From the NCBI GenBank assembly GCA_039033695.1, contig JBCCCC010000121.1, positions 1-10,029 on the forward strand: 10,029 bases of DNA, written 5' to 3'. Below the pieces are notes generated by a model, which made no database searches, had not been told where the DNA came from, and was given only the letters and a program-made list of their open reading frames with translations. The stretch is from CALBPI01 sp039033695 (GTDB lineage: Bacteria; Pseudomonadota; Gammaproteobacteria; Steroidobacterales; Woeseiaceae). Each line of letters opens with the position of its first letter. Position 1 is the stretch's first letter. This document shows, piece after piece, positions 1 to 6,355 of the stretch. A program made the position numbers and the translations under genes.

Positions 1-1
1 C

Positions 2-1174
2 ACTGGCGGTATCGCCAGCTACAAGAGTCCGGACCTCACGCGCCGACTGATCGAGCGCGGCGCCACTGTGCAGGTTGTGATGACCGGCGGTGCACGCCAA
101 TTCGTGACCCCACTGACCTTTCAGGCAGTATCGGGTCGCATTGTGCGTACTGACCTCTGGGATGAAGAGGCGGAGGCGGCTATGGGCCACATTGAGTTGG
201 CGCGCTGGGCCGAGAAAATTCTGATCGCGCCGGCAAGCGCGGATTTCATCGCCCGTTTTGCGGCAGGTATGGGTGACGATCTACTGTCCACTGTGTGCCT
301 TGCGAGCGACGCACCTGTGTCACTGGCACCGGCAATGAACCGGCAGATGTGGCAAAGCGCGGCGGTGCAGGAGAACATTCGCACTTTGCGTGATCGTGGC
401 GTTGAGATTCTTGGCCCAGGTGAAGGCGATCAGGCTTGCGGCGAGGTGGGCGCTGGCCGCATGCTTGAGCCGCTGCAACTGGCCGAATTGATGATGCGTG
501 CGCCTGAGGGCCCGTTGTCCGGCAAGCATGTTGTGATCACCGCGGGTCCGACGCGCGAGCCCGTCGATCCGGTGCGGTTTATCAGCAATCGCAGCTCGGG
601 CAAGATGGGTTATGCGCTGGCGGTTGCTGCCCGCAAGGCAGGCGCCAGGGTCACGTTGGTTAGTGGGCCTGTGACACTGGCTGCGCCGGCGGGTATCGAT
701 CGCGTCAGTGTCGAGACGGCATTACAAATGGCGTCCGCCGTGACTGAGGTCATCGATGGCGCGGACATTTTTATTTCGGCTGCTGCCGTCTCCGACTATC
801 GACCGGCCGAGCCTGCCACGGCAAAGATCAAGAAACACAAGGACGAGCTCAACATGGCGCTCGTGCGCTGCCCGGATATCCTAGCCGGTGTAGCGGCACG
901 AGAAGACGCGCCATTCACGGTCGGTTTTGCCGCCGAGACGCATCGTGTACGAGAGCACGCGCTTGGCAAGCTGTCAGCAAAGCAACTGCATATGATCATT
1001 GCCAATAAGGTGGGCGAGAAGCTCGCGTTCGATCAGGATGACAACGCGGCGACGGTGTATTGGTCAGATGGCGAGCTGGCATTCCCACGCCAGGCGAAGA
1101 CCACGCTTGCAACAGGCCTGATCGATTGCATTGCTGAGCAATACGCTGCCGGTATCGAGCCGGCCAGCACATAG
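2..1174 (+). CDS. coaBC: Phosphopantothenoylcysteine decarboxylase / phosphopantothenate-cysteine ligase, 5' partial
   Basis: This bifunctional cytosolic flavoprotein carries out two steps of coenzyme A synthesis: ligation of cysteine to 4'-phosphopantothenate (CoaB) and decarboxylation of the product to 4'-phosphopantetheine (CoaC). The frame is open from base 2 and its first residues, TGGIASYKSPDL, match the N-terminal flavin-binding strand of the family, so only about 15 residues are missing. 390 codons are present; E. coli Dfp has 406 residues. The CoaC half shows the catalytic His in GHIELARWA, the PAMNRQMW motif and the Cys lid motif ACGEVGAGRM. The CoaB half starts near base 515 with VVITAGPTREPVDPVRF, followed by ISNRSSGKMG, AAAVSDYRPA and the lysine-rich KIKKHK. 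GTG at 68 is internal, not the start. It ends with TAG, 18 bases before dut, so the two probably share a transcript. Identification is secure. Confidence 0.96.
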   Translation, partial: TGGIASYKSPDLTRRLIERGATVQVVMTGGARQFVTPLTFQAVSGRIVRTDLWDEEAEAAMGHIELARWAEKILIAPASADFIARFAAGMGDDLLSTVCLASDAPVSLAPAMNRQMWQSAAVQENIRTLRDRGVEILGPGEGDQACGEVGAGRMLEPLQLAELMMRAPEGPLSGKHVVITAGPTREPVDPVRFISNRSSGKMGYALAVAARKAGARVTLVSGPVTLAAPAGIDRVSVETALQMASAVTEVIDGADIFISAAAVSDYRPAEPATAKIKKHKDELNMALVRCPDILAGVAAREDAPFTVGFAAETHRVREHALGKLSAKQLHMIIANKVGEKLAFDQDDNAATVYWSDGELAFPRQAKTTLATGLIDCIAEQYAAGIEPAST

Positions 1175-1192
1175 ACATAGAGCGAGATCAGA

Positions 1193-1648
1193 GTGAAACA
1201 ACTACAGGTCAAAGTACTCGACCCACGCATTGGCGATAGCATTGCATTGCCAACCTATGCAACTGACGGCTCAGCCGGCATGGATATTCGCGCATGCATT
1301 GATGCGCCTTTGCAGGTTTTGCCCGGCGAAACGCATTTGGTGCCCAGTGGTCTGGCTGTCTACGTTGCCGACCCTGGATATGCTGCTGTCTTGCTGCCCC
1401 GTTCCGGTTTGGGTCACAAGCACGGTGTTGTGCTTGGCAATCTGACGGGGCTGATCGATTCGGACTATCAGGGTCAGTTGTTCGTGTCGATCTGGAATCG
1501 CGGTGGCGTGGCGTACACGATAGAGCCCGGCGAGCGCATCGCCCAAATGGTGATCGTGCCGGTGGTGCGGCCGGAGATGGTCGTCGTGGATGAGTTTGTG
1601 GCTAGTGAGCGAGGCGACGGTGGCTTTGGCCACTCGGGCCGAGGCTGA
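1193..1648 (+). CDS. dut: Deoxyuridine 5'-triphosphate nucleotidohydrolase (dUTPase)
   Basis: This is a homotrimeric dUTPase that splits dUTP into dUMP and pyrophosphate, keeping uracil out of DNA and supplying dUMP for thymidylate synthesis. It has 151 residues, the usual bacterial length (E. coli 151-152). All five family motifs are visible: motif 1 DGSAGMDIRA (25-34), motif 2 PRSGLGHKHG (69-78), motif 3 GNLTGLIDSDYQGQL (82-96, with catalytic Asp89 and the deoxyribose-reading Tyr92), motif 4 RIAQMV (115-120) and the C-terminal motif 5 RGDGGFGHSG (140-149) that closes over the triphosphate. The start is GTG at 1193; MKQLQVKVLDPR aligns with the N-terminus of other Dut proteins, but the Shine-Dalgarno sequence is weak. 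It follows coaBC by 18 bases, a conserved proteobacterial pairing. The stop lies 2 bases from the stop of the opposing DUF4124 gene. Confidence 0.96.
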   Translation: MKQLQVKVLDPRIGDSIALPTYATDGSAGMDIRACIDAPLQVLPGETHLVPSGLAVYVADPGYAAVLLPRSGLGHKHGVVLGNLTGLIDSDYQGQLFVSIWNRGGVAYTIEPGERIAQMVIVPVVRPEMVVVDEFVASERGDGGFGHSGRG

Positions 1649-1650
1649 AC

Positions 1651-2289
1651 CTACTGCCGACTGGCTGTCAGCTCGGTGTAGCGATTGATCGCAACGAGGA
1701 ACTCTTCGCGCAGTACCTCCGTTGCCGCTTTGTGATTGGCCAGTCTGCCTTCATATGTAACGATACGATCCTTAGTGTCCTTGATATCGTCCGCTAACGC
1801 GGGCCGTATCATCGGCGCATCCGGGTCAACGGTATACGGTTTGAAGTTCGATGCTTCTTCTAGCAGCGACACGAGACGCTTGCGCAGGTTGGTCAGATAA
1901 AGCTCCGACACGCGCGCCTGTGCTTCCAACAGTTCGACACGACGATCGCGATGGCGCTTGATTTCACCAACGGACAGATACGTCGCCAGCAATGCGCGAT
2001 CGGCCCGACGCGCCAGTTCTTCGGCTGCCTCGGCGTCGCGCTCGGCAGCCATCCGGGCCAGGTCTTCTTCCGTCGCCTTGCCCGCAATACGGCCAATGGT
2101 GACGCCACGTTCATTCAGGATCTGCTTCTCTTGCTCGGCGTATTGAGCGGGAATAGAGTCGCCAAAGTGGACCACGCCGTTCTCGTCTACCCAGCGGTAA
2201 ACCGGCTGGCTGTTCGATGCCGCAATGGCCACTGGGGCCGCAACCAAGGCGACCAGCGGCACAAGAATTTTGAAGCTAAGCTTGTCCAT
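1651..2289 (-). CDS. Secreted DUF4124 domain protein with coiled-coil C-terminal part
   Basis: This 212-residue protein has no assigned biochemical role. Residues 1-23 form a Sec-type signal peptide (basic start, hydrophobic core, AIA before the likely cut), so it is probably periplasmic. Residues 29-60 match DUF4124, an envelope domain common in Gammaproteobacteria, with the typical core VYRWVDENGVVHFGDS. Residues about 70-205 are rich in Glu, Arg, Ala and Leu with helical periodicity, suggesting a long coiled coil that could mediate self-association or contact with a partner. No catalytic motif is apparent. It lies 77 bases downstream of pyrE on the same strand, so co-transcription is possible, although a hairpin sits between them. 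The Shine-Dalgarno sequence is weak. In Pseudomonas algC and argB lie between dut and pyrE; here this gene alone fills that interval. Domain call is confident; function is unknown. Confidence 0.88.
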   Translation of the reverse strand: MDKLSFKILVPLVALVAAPVAIAASNSQPVYRWVDENGVVHFGDSIPAQYAEQEKQILNERGVTIGRIAGKATEEDLARMAAERDAEAAEELARRADRALLATYLSVGEIKRHRDRRVELLEAQARVSELYLTNLRKRLVSLLEEASNFKPYTVDPDAPMIRPALADDIKDTKDRIVTYEGRLANHKAATEVLREEFLVAINRYTELTASRQ

Positions 2290-2336
2290 CGTCGTAGATT
2301 TTACCTAATGCCTCTATTGCCCAGGAGAGGTATGTC

Positions 2337-2367
2337 ACGTTTTTGGCAGATAACCTGCCTGAAACGT
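2337..2367 (-). other. Stem-loop directly after pyrE
   Basis: A 13-base arm at 2337-2349 (ACGTTTTTGGCAG) is nearly complementary to 2355-2367 around a 5-base loop: 11 Watson-Crick pairs, one possible G-U and one mismatch. The outer base overlaps the final base of the pyrE stop codon. On the pyrE strand no U run follows the stem, so it is not a textbook intrinsic terminator. It could be a 3'-end-protecting, attenuating or RNA-processing structure between pyrE and the DUF4124 gene. A weaker CCTCT/AGAGG pair lies nearby at 2311-2330. Confidence 0.5.
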
Positions 2368-3017
2368 CAAGAATCAGCGATGCCGTAAGCCTCCCTGTAC
2401 GCAAGAATGGCCTCCAGATGGCCTTTTTCACTGCCCTTTGATTGTAAATGTGCCACCAAACTGCCTAATGTCGCAATCGCAGTGACTTTTACGCCCAGTG
2501 TCTGTTCGACCTCCTGCACCGCCGAAAGCTCCCCGGTGCCACGCTCCTGGCGGTCCAGTGAGATCACGACCCCGCCGACTTCGGCGCCAGCAGCCCGGAT
2601 AAGTTCGACGCTTGCGCGGATTGCGGTACCCGCTGTGATGACATCGTCGATGATGACGACACTGCCTTGCAGCGGCCCGCCCACAATATTGCCGCCCTCG
2701 CCATGTTGTTTGGCTTCCTTGCGATCAAACGCATAGGGCAAATCGATATCGTGTTGGTCTGCGAGCGAGGCTGCCGCAAGGGCTGCCAGCGGGATGCCCT
2801 TGTAGGCCGGGCCAAACAACATGTCGCAACCGGGATAGTGCGCGTGCAGCACGTTGGCATAGTAGCGACTGAGCGCTGCCGCTGCCTTACCACGAGCAAA
2901 CTGTCCCGCATTGAAAAAGTACGGGCTGACTCGCCCTGATTTGAGTGTGAATTCGCCGAATCTGAGCGCGCCGACAGACAGCGCGAGCTCAAGAAAATCG
3001 CCTTGTTGGTCTTTCAT
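2367..3017 (-). CDS. pyrE: Orotate phosphoribosyltransferase
   Basis: PyrE joins orotate and PRPP to give orotidine 5'-monophosphate in de novo pyrimidine synthesis, working as a cytosolic dimer with shared active sites. The 216-residue product matches E. coli PyrE (213) along its whole length. Visible features are GEFTLKSGRVSPYFFNAG (21-38), FGPAYKGIPLA (68-78), the catalytic flexible loop RKEAKQHGEGGN (99-110, with Lys103 and His105) and the PRPP-binding motif IIDDVITAGTA (122-132). The ATG at 3017 is preferred over the upstream ATG at 3041: it begins MKDQQGDFLELALS, which aligns with the family N-terminus, and an AAGGA ribosome-binding site (plus-strand 3023-3027) lies 5 bases before it. 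It is divergent from the exonuclease III gene, 60 bases apart, as seen for pyrE and crc in pseudomonads. Confidence 0.96.
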   Translation of the reverse strand: MKDQQGDFLELALSVGALRFGEFTLKSGRVSPYFFNAGQFARGKAAAALSRYYANVLHAHYPGCDMLFGPAYKGIPLAALAAASLADQHDIDLPYAFDRKEAKQHGEGGNIVGGPLQGSVVIIDDVITAGTAIRASVELIRAAGAEVGGVVISLDRQERGTGELSAVQEVEQTLGVKVTAIATLGSLVAHLQSKGSEKGHLEAILAYREAYGIADS

Positions 3018-3054
3018 TCGAGTCCTTGGCGGCATGGCCATCTGGTTTTGTTAT

Positions 3055-3075
3055 TATGCCACTTTAGCTGGCATA
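3055..3075. promoter_or_regulatory. Inverted repeat in the pyrE/xthA divergent promoter region
   Basis: TATGCCA at 3055-3061 and TGGCATA at 3069-3075 form a perfect 7+7 bp inverted repeat with a 7-base spacer, ending 2 bases before the ATG of the nuclease gene. AT-rich -10-like hexamers overlap it on both strands: TATTAT at 3052-3057 rightward, and CATAAT on the minus strand (3053-3058) leftward towards pyrE; no good -35 was found for either. The geometry suits a dimeric repressor site or an RNA hairpin covering the ribosome-binding region. Chance is not excluded. Confidence 0.4.
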
Positions 3076-3077
3076 TC

Positions 3078-3854
3078 ATGACGCGCATCATCACTCTCAA
3101 TGCTAATGGCATTCGGGCCGCCGCCCGCAAAGGATTCTTCGACTGGCTGAACGCACAAAACGCCGACGTGGTGTGCATTCAGGAGACCAAGGCGCAGGAA
3201 CACCAGCTGACCGACGACATGTTTCGGCCGGCAGGTTATCACTCGTATTACGAGGACGCCGAGAAGAAAGGCTATAGCGGCGTTGCCATTTATGCGCGCC
3301 ATAAACCCGACAAGGTTGTGCGAGGCCTCGGCGTCGATGCGTTTGATCGCGAGGGGCGGTATCTTGAGGTACAGCTCAATGGGCTTGCGGTCGTTTCGGT
3401 CTACTTGCCGTCAGGGACGTCCGGCGATGAGCGCCAGGCGTTCAAGATGCAGCACCTGGACTTCTTCCTGAAACACCTCACTAACCTCAAGCGCCGTCGT
3501 CGCGAATACGTCGTGTGTGGTGACTTCAATATCGCGCATACCAAAGCAGATATTCGCAACTGGCGTGGCAACCAGAAAAACTCAGGTTTCTTGCCTGAGG
3601 AGCGCGCCTGGATGGATGAGCTGACCGGCCGCGTTGGCTATGTGGATGCGTTTCGCGAGTTGCCACAGGCGGAGCACGAGTACAGCTGGTGGTCCAACCG
3701 CGGCCAGGCGTGGGCTAACAACACGGGCTGGCGTATCGACTACCACATGACCACGCCGGGGCTGCAAGGCAAAGTGCTGGCAACTGATATCTACCGCGAG
3801 CAGCGTTTCTCTGATCACGCGCCGGTGACCATTGACTACGATTTCAAACTTTAA
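3078..3854 (+). CDS. xthA: Exodeoxyribonuclease III / AP endonuclease (Crc-position homologue)
   Basis: This 258-residue member of the endonuclease/exonuclease/phosphatase fold is predicted to cut DNA 5' of abasic sites and to degrade 3' ends in base-excision repair. The exonuclease III active-site residues are all present: Asn8 (LNANG), Glu36 (QETK), Tyr109 (YLPSG), Asp149 and Asn151 (CGDFNIAH), Asp221 (WRIDY), Asp246 and His247 (SDHAP). The frame is open further upstream, but ATG at 3078 is chosen because MTRIITLNANGIRAA aligns with the family N-terminus; the preceding Shine-Dalgarno sequence is poor. It is divergent from pyrE exactly where Pseudomonas carries crc, whose product is a paralogue lacking several of these residues and acting with Hfq in catabolite repression. 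The intact active site argues for a nuclease here. Its 3' end overlaps the AmpG-like frame by 23 bases. Confidence 0.92.
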   Translation: MTRIITLNANGIRAAARKGFFDWLNAQNADVVCIQETKAQEHQLTDDMFRPAGYHSYYEDAEKKGYSGVAIYARHKPDKVVRGLGVDAFDREGRYLEVQLNGLAVVSVYLPSGTSGDERQAFKMQHLDFFLKHLTNLKRRRREYVVCGDFNIAHTKADIRNWRGNQKNSGFLPEERAWMDELTGRVGYVDAFRELPQAEHEYSWWSNRGQAWANNTGWRIDYHMTTPGLQGKVLATDIYREQRFSDHAPVTIDYDFKL

Positions 3855-5208
3855 GGTGCGTTACAGCTGGCTGCGCGCCACGGTCATTACCAACTTTTTC
3901 CTGGGGTTTTCCGGCGGCCTGCCATTCCCGTTGGTGTATGCGACGCTGACCGCCTGGCTGGAAGAGGCAGGGCTCGCACGTTCAACGATCTCGACGTTTG
4001 CCTGGATCGGCTTCGCCTACTCGTTGAAGTTCTTGTGGGCCCCCATCATCGACTCGACTCGCGTGCCATTGCTCACGCGCTGGTTTGGCAGGCGGCGCGC
4101 GTGGCTGCTGGTCGCGCAACTGGGCATTGCACTGTCTTTGCTCGCGCTGTCGACCATGGACCCCGCGCTTGAGCTGCCAATATTCACGCTGGTGGTATTG
4201 GCCGTGGCATTGTTCTCGGCGACGCAAGATATCGTCATCGATGCCTACCGAGTCGAATCCGATGATCTCAAAATGCAAGGTCTGCTCGCGGCCGCTTATC
4301 AGTACGGCTATCGACTCGCGCTGATATTCAGCATGGCCGGCGCCCTGTATATCGCCGAGTGGGGCAGCTGGTCACTTGCCTACCAGGCCATGGCCGGATT
4401 GATGTGTGTTGGCGTTATGACTGTGCTGCTGAGCCCGGAGCCGACCAGCATCACGCCGCAGGCCTCGCACTCGGTTGGCGAATGGCTGGCCACCAATGTC
4501 GCCAAGCCGTTCACCGACTTCTTCAAGCGCTGCGGCTGGATCGCGATTCCGATAATCGCCTACATCCTGTGTTTTCGCGTCAGTGACTACGTGCTGGGGA
4601 TTCTGGCCAACCCGTTCTATCTCGATCTTGGCTTTAGTAAGTCCGAGGTGGCCAGTGTGGCCAAGCTGTATGGCGTGGTGGTTGCGCTGATTGGCGTGGC
4701 CGTCGGCGGCGTTGCAGTGCTTAAGGCAGGAATTTACCGCAGTCTGATCTTGGCCAGCATCCTGATCGCATCGACCAACCTCGCCTTCATGTTTCTGGCG
4801 TTCCAGGGCCCCGAGTTATGGGCGCTGGCTGTGACCATCAGTGGTGATAACTTTGCGATGGGATTTGCGGGCACAGTGTTTATTGCATATCTGTCGAGCC
4901 TGACCAACACAGAGTTCACGGCCACGCAGTATGCGCTGTTCAGCTCGATTAGCGTGCTGCTCGGCAAGTTTGTTGCGAAGTATTCTGGCAATGTTCAGGA
5001 GTGGTCTGGTTGGGCGACGCTGGCATCACCGTGGATGACGGATGCTGCGCGTGATGCCGATTGGGCTGGTTGGGTTGGATTTTTCTTGTACGCGTCGCTC
5101 ACTGGCGTGCCCTCGATCCTGCTGGCGATATTCGTCAGCATGAAACGATTCCGGCCGCCGGATCCGGCGCCTGGGCCAGTCGCAGCGGACGGTGAGCAGC
5201 CCGTCTAG
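3832..5208 (+). CDS. ampG: AmpG-like muropeptide permease (MFS)
   Basis: This 458-residue inner-membrane transporter belongs to the AmpG branch of the major facilitator superfamily, which imports GlcNAc-anhydroMurNAc peptides for peptidoglycan recycling and, in some bacteria, influences AmpC beta-lactamase induction. Recognisable AmpG features are SGGLPFPLVYATLTAWL (27-43), SLKFLWAPIID (64-74), the cytoplasmic GRRRAWLL (86-93), SATQDIVIDAYRVES (129-143) and AAAYQYGYRLAL (153-164). Hydrophobic segments along the chain suit 12 or more membrane helices; the last 20 residues are a polar, proline-rich tail. E. coli AmpG has 491 residues. The start is uncertain: TTG at 3832, with GGTGA four bases upstream, overlaps xthA by 23 bases; GTG at 3856 is an alternative. 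Either implies translational coupling to xthA. The family is clear; the exact substrate is inferred. Confidence 0.88.
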   Translation: MTTISNFKVRYSWLRATVITNFFLGFSGGLPFPLVYATLTAWLEEAGLARSTISTFAWIGFAYSLKFLWAPIIDSTRVPLLTRWFGRRRAWLLVAQLGIALSLLALSTMDPALELPIFTLVVLAVALFSATQDIVIDAYRVESDDLKMQGLLAAAYQYGYRLALIFSMAGALYIAEWGSWSLAYQAMAGLMCVGVMTVLLSPEPTSITPQASHSVGEWLATNVAKPFTDFFKRCGWIAIPIIAYILCFRVSDYVLGILANPFYLDLGFSKSEVASVAKLYGVVVALIGVAVGGVAVLKAGIYRSLILASILIASTNLAFMFLAFQGPELWALAVTISGDNFAMGFAGTVFIAYLSSLTNTEFTATQYALFSSISVLLGKFVAKYSGNVQEWSGWATLASPWMTDAARDADWAGWVGFFLYASLTGVPSILLAIFVSMKRFRPPDPAPGPVAADGEQPV

Positions 5209-5525
5209 TCCGAGACCAACTCGAGGTCGTTATCGCGCTTGCGCTCTATGATTTCGAGCGGGTCGGACCAATCGTAGGGTAGCTGACCATCCTGATCGTG
5301 CACCGTGTCTTCAGGGGCGACGTCCAGCGCGCCACTCCAGTCTTCGGGCGGTGCCATGCGTTGGATGAGTAGCTTGGGCCAGTTCTCCAGCTCAAGCTCG
5401 GCAACCGTGCCATCGAAATACTGTATCTCGACCGTGCCGTCTGCCTCATCAATGGCGACAACCTCGAACAATGCCCGGTTGGGGCGCCTGTACCAGCGAC
5501 CGACTCTAGGAAAAACCACAGCCAT
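5205..5525 (-). CDS. Small conserved protein, DUF6763-like
   Basis: This 106-residue acidic soluble protein has no known function. Its N-terminal half, with RWYRRPNRALFEVVAID, then DGTVEIQYFDGTVAELELENW (positions about 10-48), looks like a small beta-barrel. A PPEDWSGALDVAPED segment follows near 59-73, and the C-terminus is acidic with PYDWSDPLEIIERKRD. This pattern fits a short gammaproteobacterial family that I recall as DUF6763; the name is from memory and not confirmed. The start at 5525 is supported by GGAG (plus-strand 5533-5536) 7 bases upstream, and by a promoter-like sequence further up. There is no signal peptide or membrane segment. Its stop codon and that of the AmpG-like gene overlap inside a single CTAG at 5205-5208. 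Confidence 0.75.
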   Translation of the reverse strand: MAVVFPRVGRWYRRPNRALFEVVAIDEADGTVEIQYFDGTVAELELENWPKLLIQRMAPPEDWSGALDVAPEDTVHDQDGQLPYDWSDPLEIIERKRDNDLELVSD

Positions 5526-5598
5526 GTCGTTACTCCGTAATGCCGCCTCGGCTACACTTCGAACTGACCGGGCAGCTGTTGATGTCGTGTACCACTTT

Positions 5599-5627
5599 GT
5601 TATACGCCTCGTGCGGATATTTTTCTA
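5599..5627 (-). promoter_or_regulatory. Possible sigma70 promoter for the DUF6763-like gene
   Basis: On the minus strand TAGAAA (5622-5627; 4 of 6 to TTGACA) and TATAAC (5599-5604; 5 of 6 to TATAAT) are separated by 17 bases. Transcription would start near 5592, giving a leader of about 65 bases before the ATG at 5525. The location is right, but the -35 is weak. Confidence 0.4.
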
Positions 5628-5653
5628 ATCGAATGAAATTGCGAATACAGCTG

Positions 5654-5682
5654 TTGGCATTGCGGCAACGCAGCAATATACT
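5654..5682 (+). promoter_or_regulatory. Sigma70-type promoter for the marC-family gene
   Basis: TTGGCA (5654-5659) and TATACT (5677-5682) are separated by exactly 17 bases, each matching the sigma70 consensus at 5 of 6 positions. Transcription would begin near 5689, giving a leader of about 36 bases before the TTG start at 5726. This is the best-matching promoter seen in the window. Confidence 0.65.
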
Positions 5683-5725
5683 GCCGGCGCACCATGCTGG
5701 TGCCTTCGAGTTTGAGAGCTAGAAA

Positions 5726-6355
5726 TTGGATATTGAGCAGCTAATCCGCCACTTTGTGGTGTTGTTCGTGGTGATCGAGCCAATCACGCTGGTGCCGATT
5801 TTCGGCGCGCTGACCCGTGGGGGCGAGAATAACTACCGACGCCGTATGGCTATCAAATCCGTCGCGCTTTCGGCCGGTATTTTCTGGGTTTTTGCGCTGG
5901 TAGGTCAGCGTTTGCTCGAGACACTCGGTGTCTCGGTTGCGGCGTTCAAGATTGCTGGCGGTATTTTGCTGTTCCTGATGGCGGTCGATATGGTGTTTGC
6001 ACGTCAGTCCGGTCTGCGCTCAACCACGGTGCGCGAGCAGGACGAGGCGCGTTATCGCGAGGATATCTCGGTCTTTCCGCTAGCATTTCCCTTGATTGCC
6101 GGGCCTGGAGCGCTGGCGACGCTGATGCTGTTGCTGGTGGGTATGGGTGACAGCAGCACACTCGAGTTTCTCGGCCTGATGGGCATGGCCATGTTAGTGC
6201 TGCTCATCGCACTGGTCCTGATGCTACTGACCACACCGGTCATGCGGATTCTTGGCGAGACCGGCGCAAATGTCATCAGCCGGCTGTTTGGTGTGGTGCT
6301 GGTTGCCTTGGCCGTGCAGTACGTGGCCGATGGCATCATCACGCTGTTCTTCTAA
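5726..6355 (+). CDS. MarC family (UPF0056) integral membrane protein
   Basis: This 209-residue inner-membrane protein belongs to the MarC family, about six membrane helices, with unestablished physiological role; the early link to multiple antibiotic resistance was not upheld for E. coli MarC. Characteristic elements are helix 1 with LFVVIEPITLVPIFGALT (13-30), where EPI replaces the more usual DPI or NPI, the GG motif in KIAGGILLFLMAVDM (75-89) and the second-half repeat PLAFPLIAGPGALATL (118-133). A polar loop at about 92-114 separates the two halves. The start is TTG at 5726: a TAG lies two codons upstream in frame, GAGAG (5714-5718) sits 7 bases before it, and the first residues run straight into helix 1. 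A sigma70-like promoter precedes it. Its stop overlaps that of trmB by 4 bases. Confidence 0.88.
   Translation: MDIEQLIRHFVVLFVVIEPITLVPIFGALTRGGENNYRRRMAIKSVALSAGIFWVFALVGQRLLETLGVSVAAFKIAGGILLFLMAVDMVFARQSGLRSTTVREQDEARYREDISVFPLAFPLIAGPGALATLMLLLVGMGDSSTLEFLGLMGMAMLVLLIALVLMLLTTPVMRILGETGANVISRLFGVVLVALAVQYVADGIITLFF

Noticed and set aside
1951..2388. A 145-residue plus-strand open frame over the DUF4124 and pyrE 3' region.
   Set aside because: It lies antisense to a gene with a clear signal peptide and domain, has no ribosome-binding site worth noting and resembles no family.
3003..3077. N-terminal extension of the nuclease reading frame by 25 residues.
   Set aside because: It would overlap the pyrE promoter and start region, and family alignment begins at ATG 3078.
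5305..5628. A 107-residue plus-strand open frame rich in Ser and Ala, running into the marC promoter region.
   Set aside because: It is antisense to the DUF6763-like gene, which has a good ribosome-binding site and a sensible composition; the Ser/Ala bias is typical of a shadow frame.
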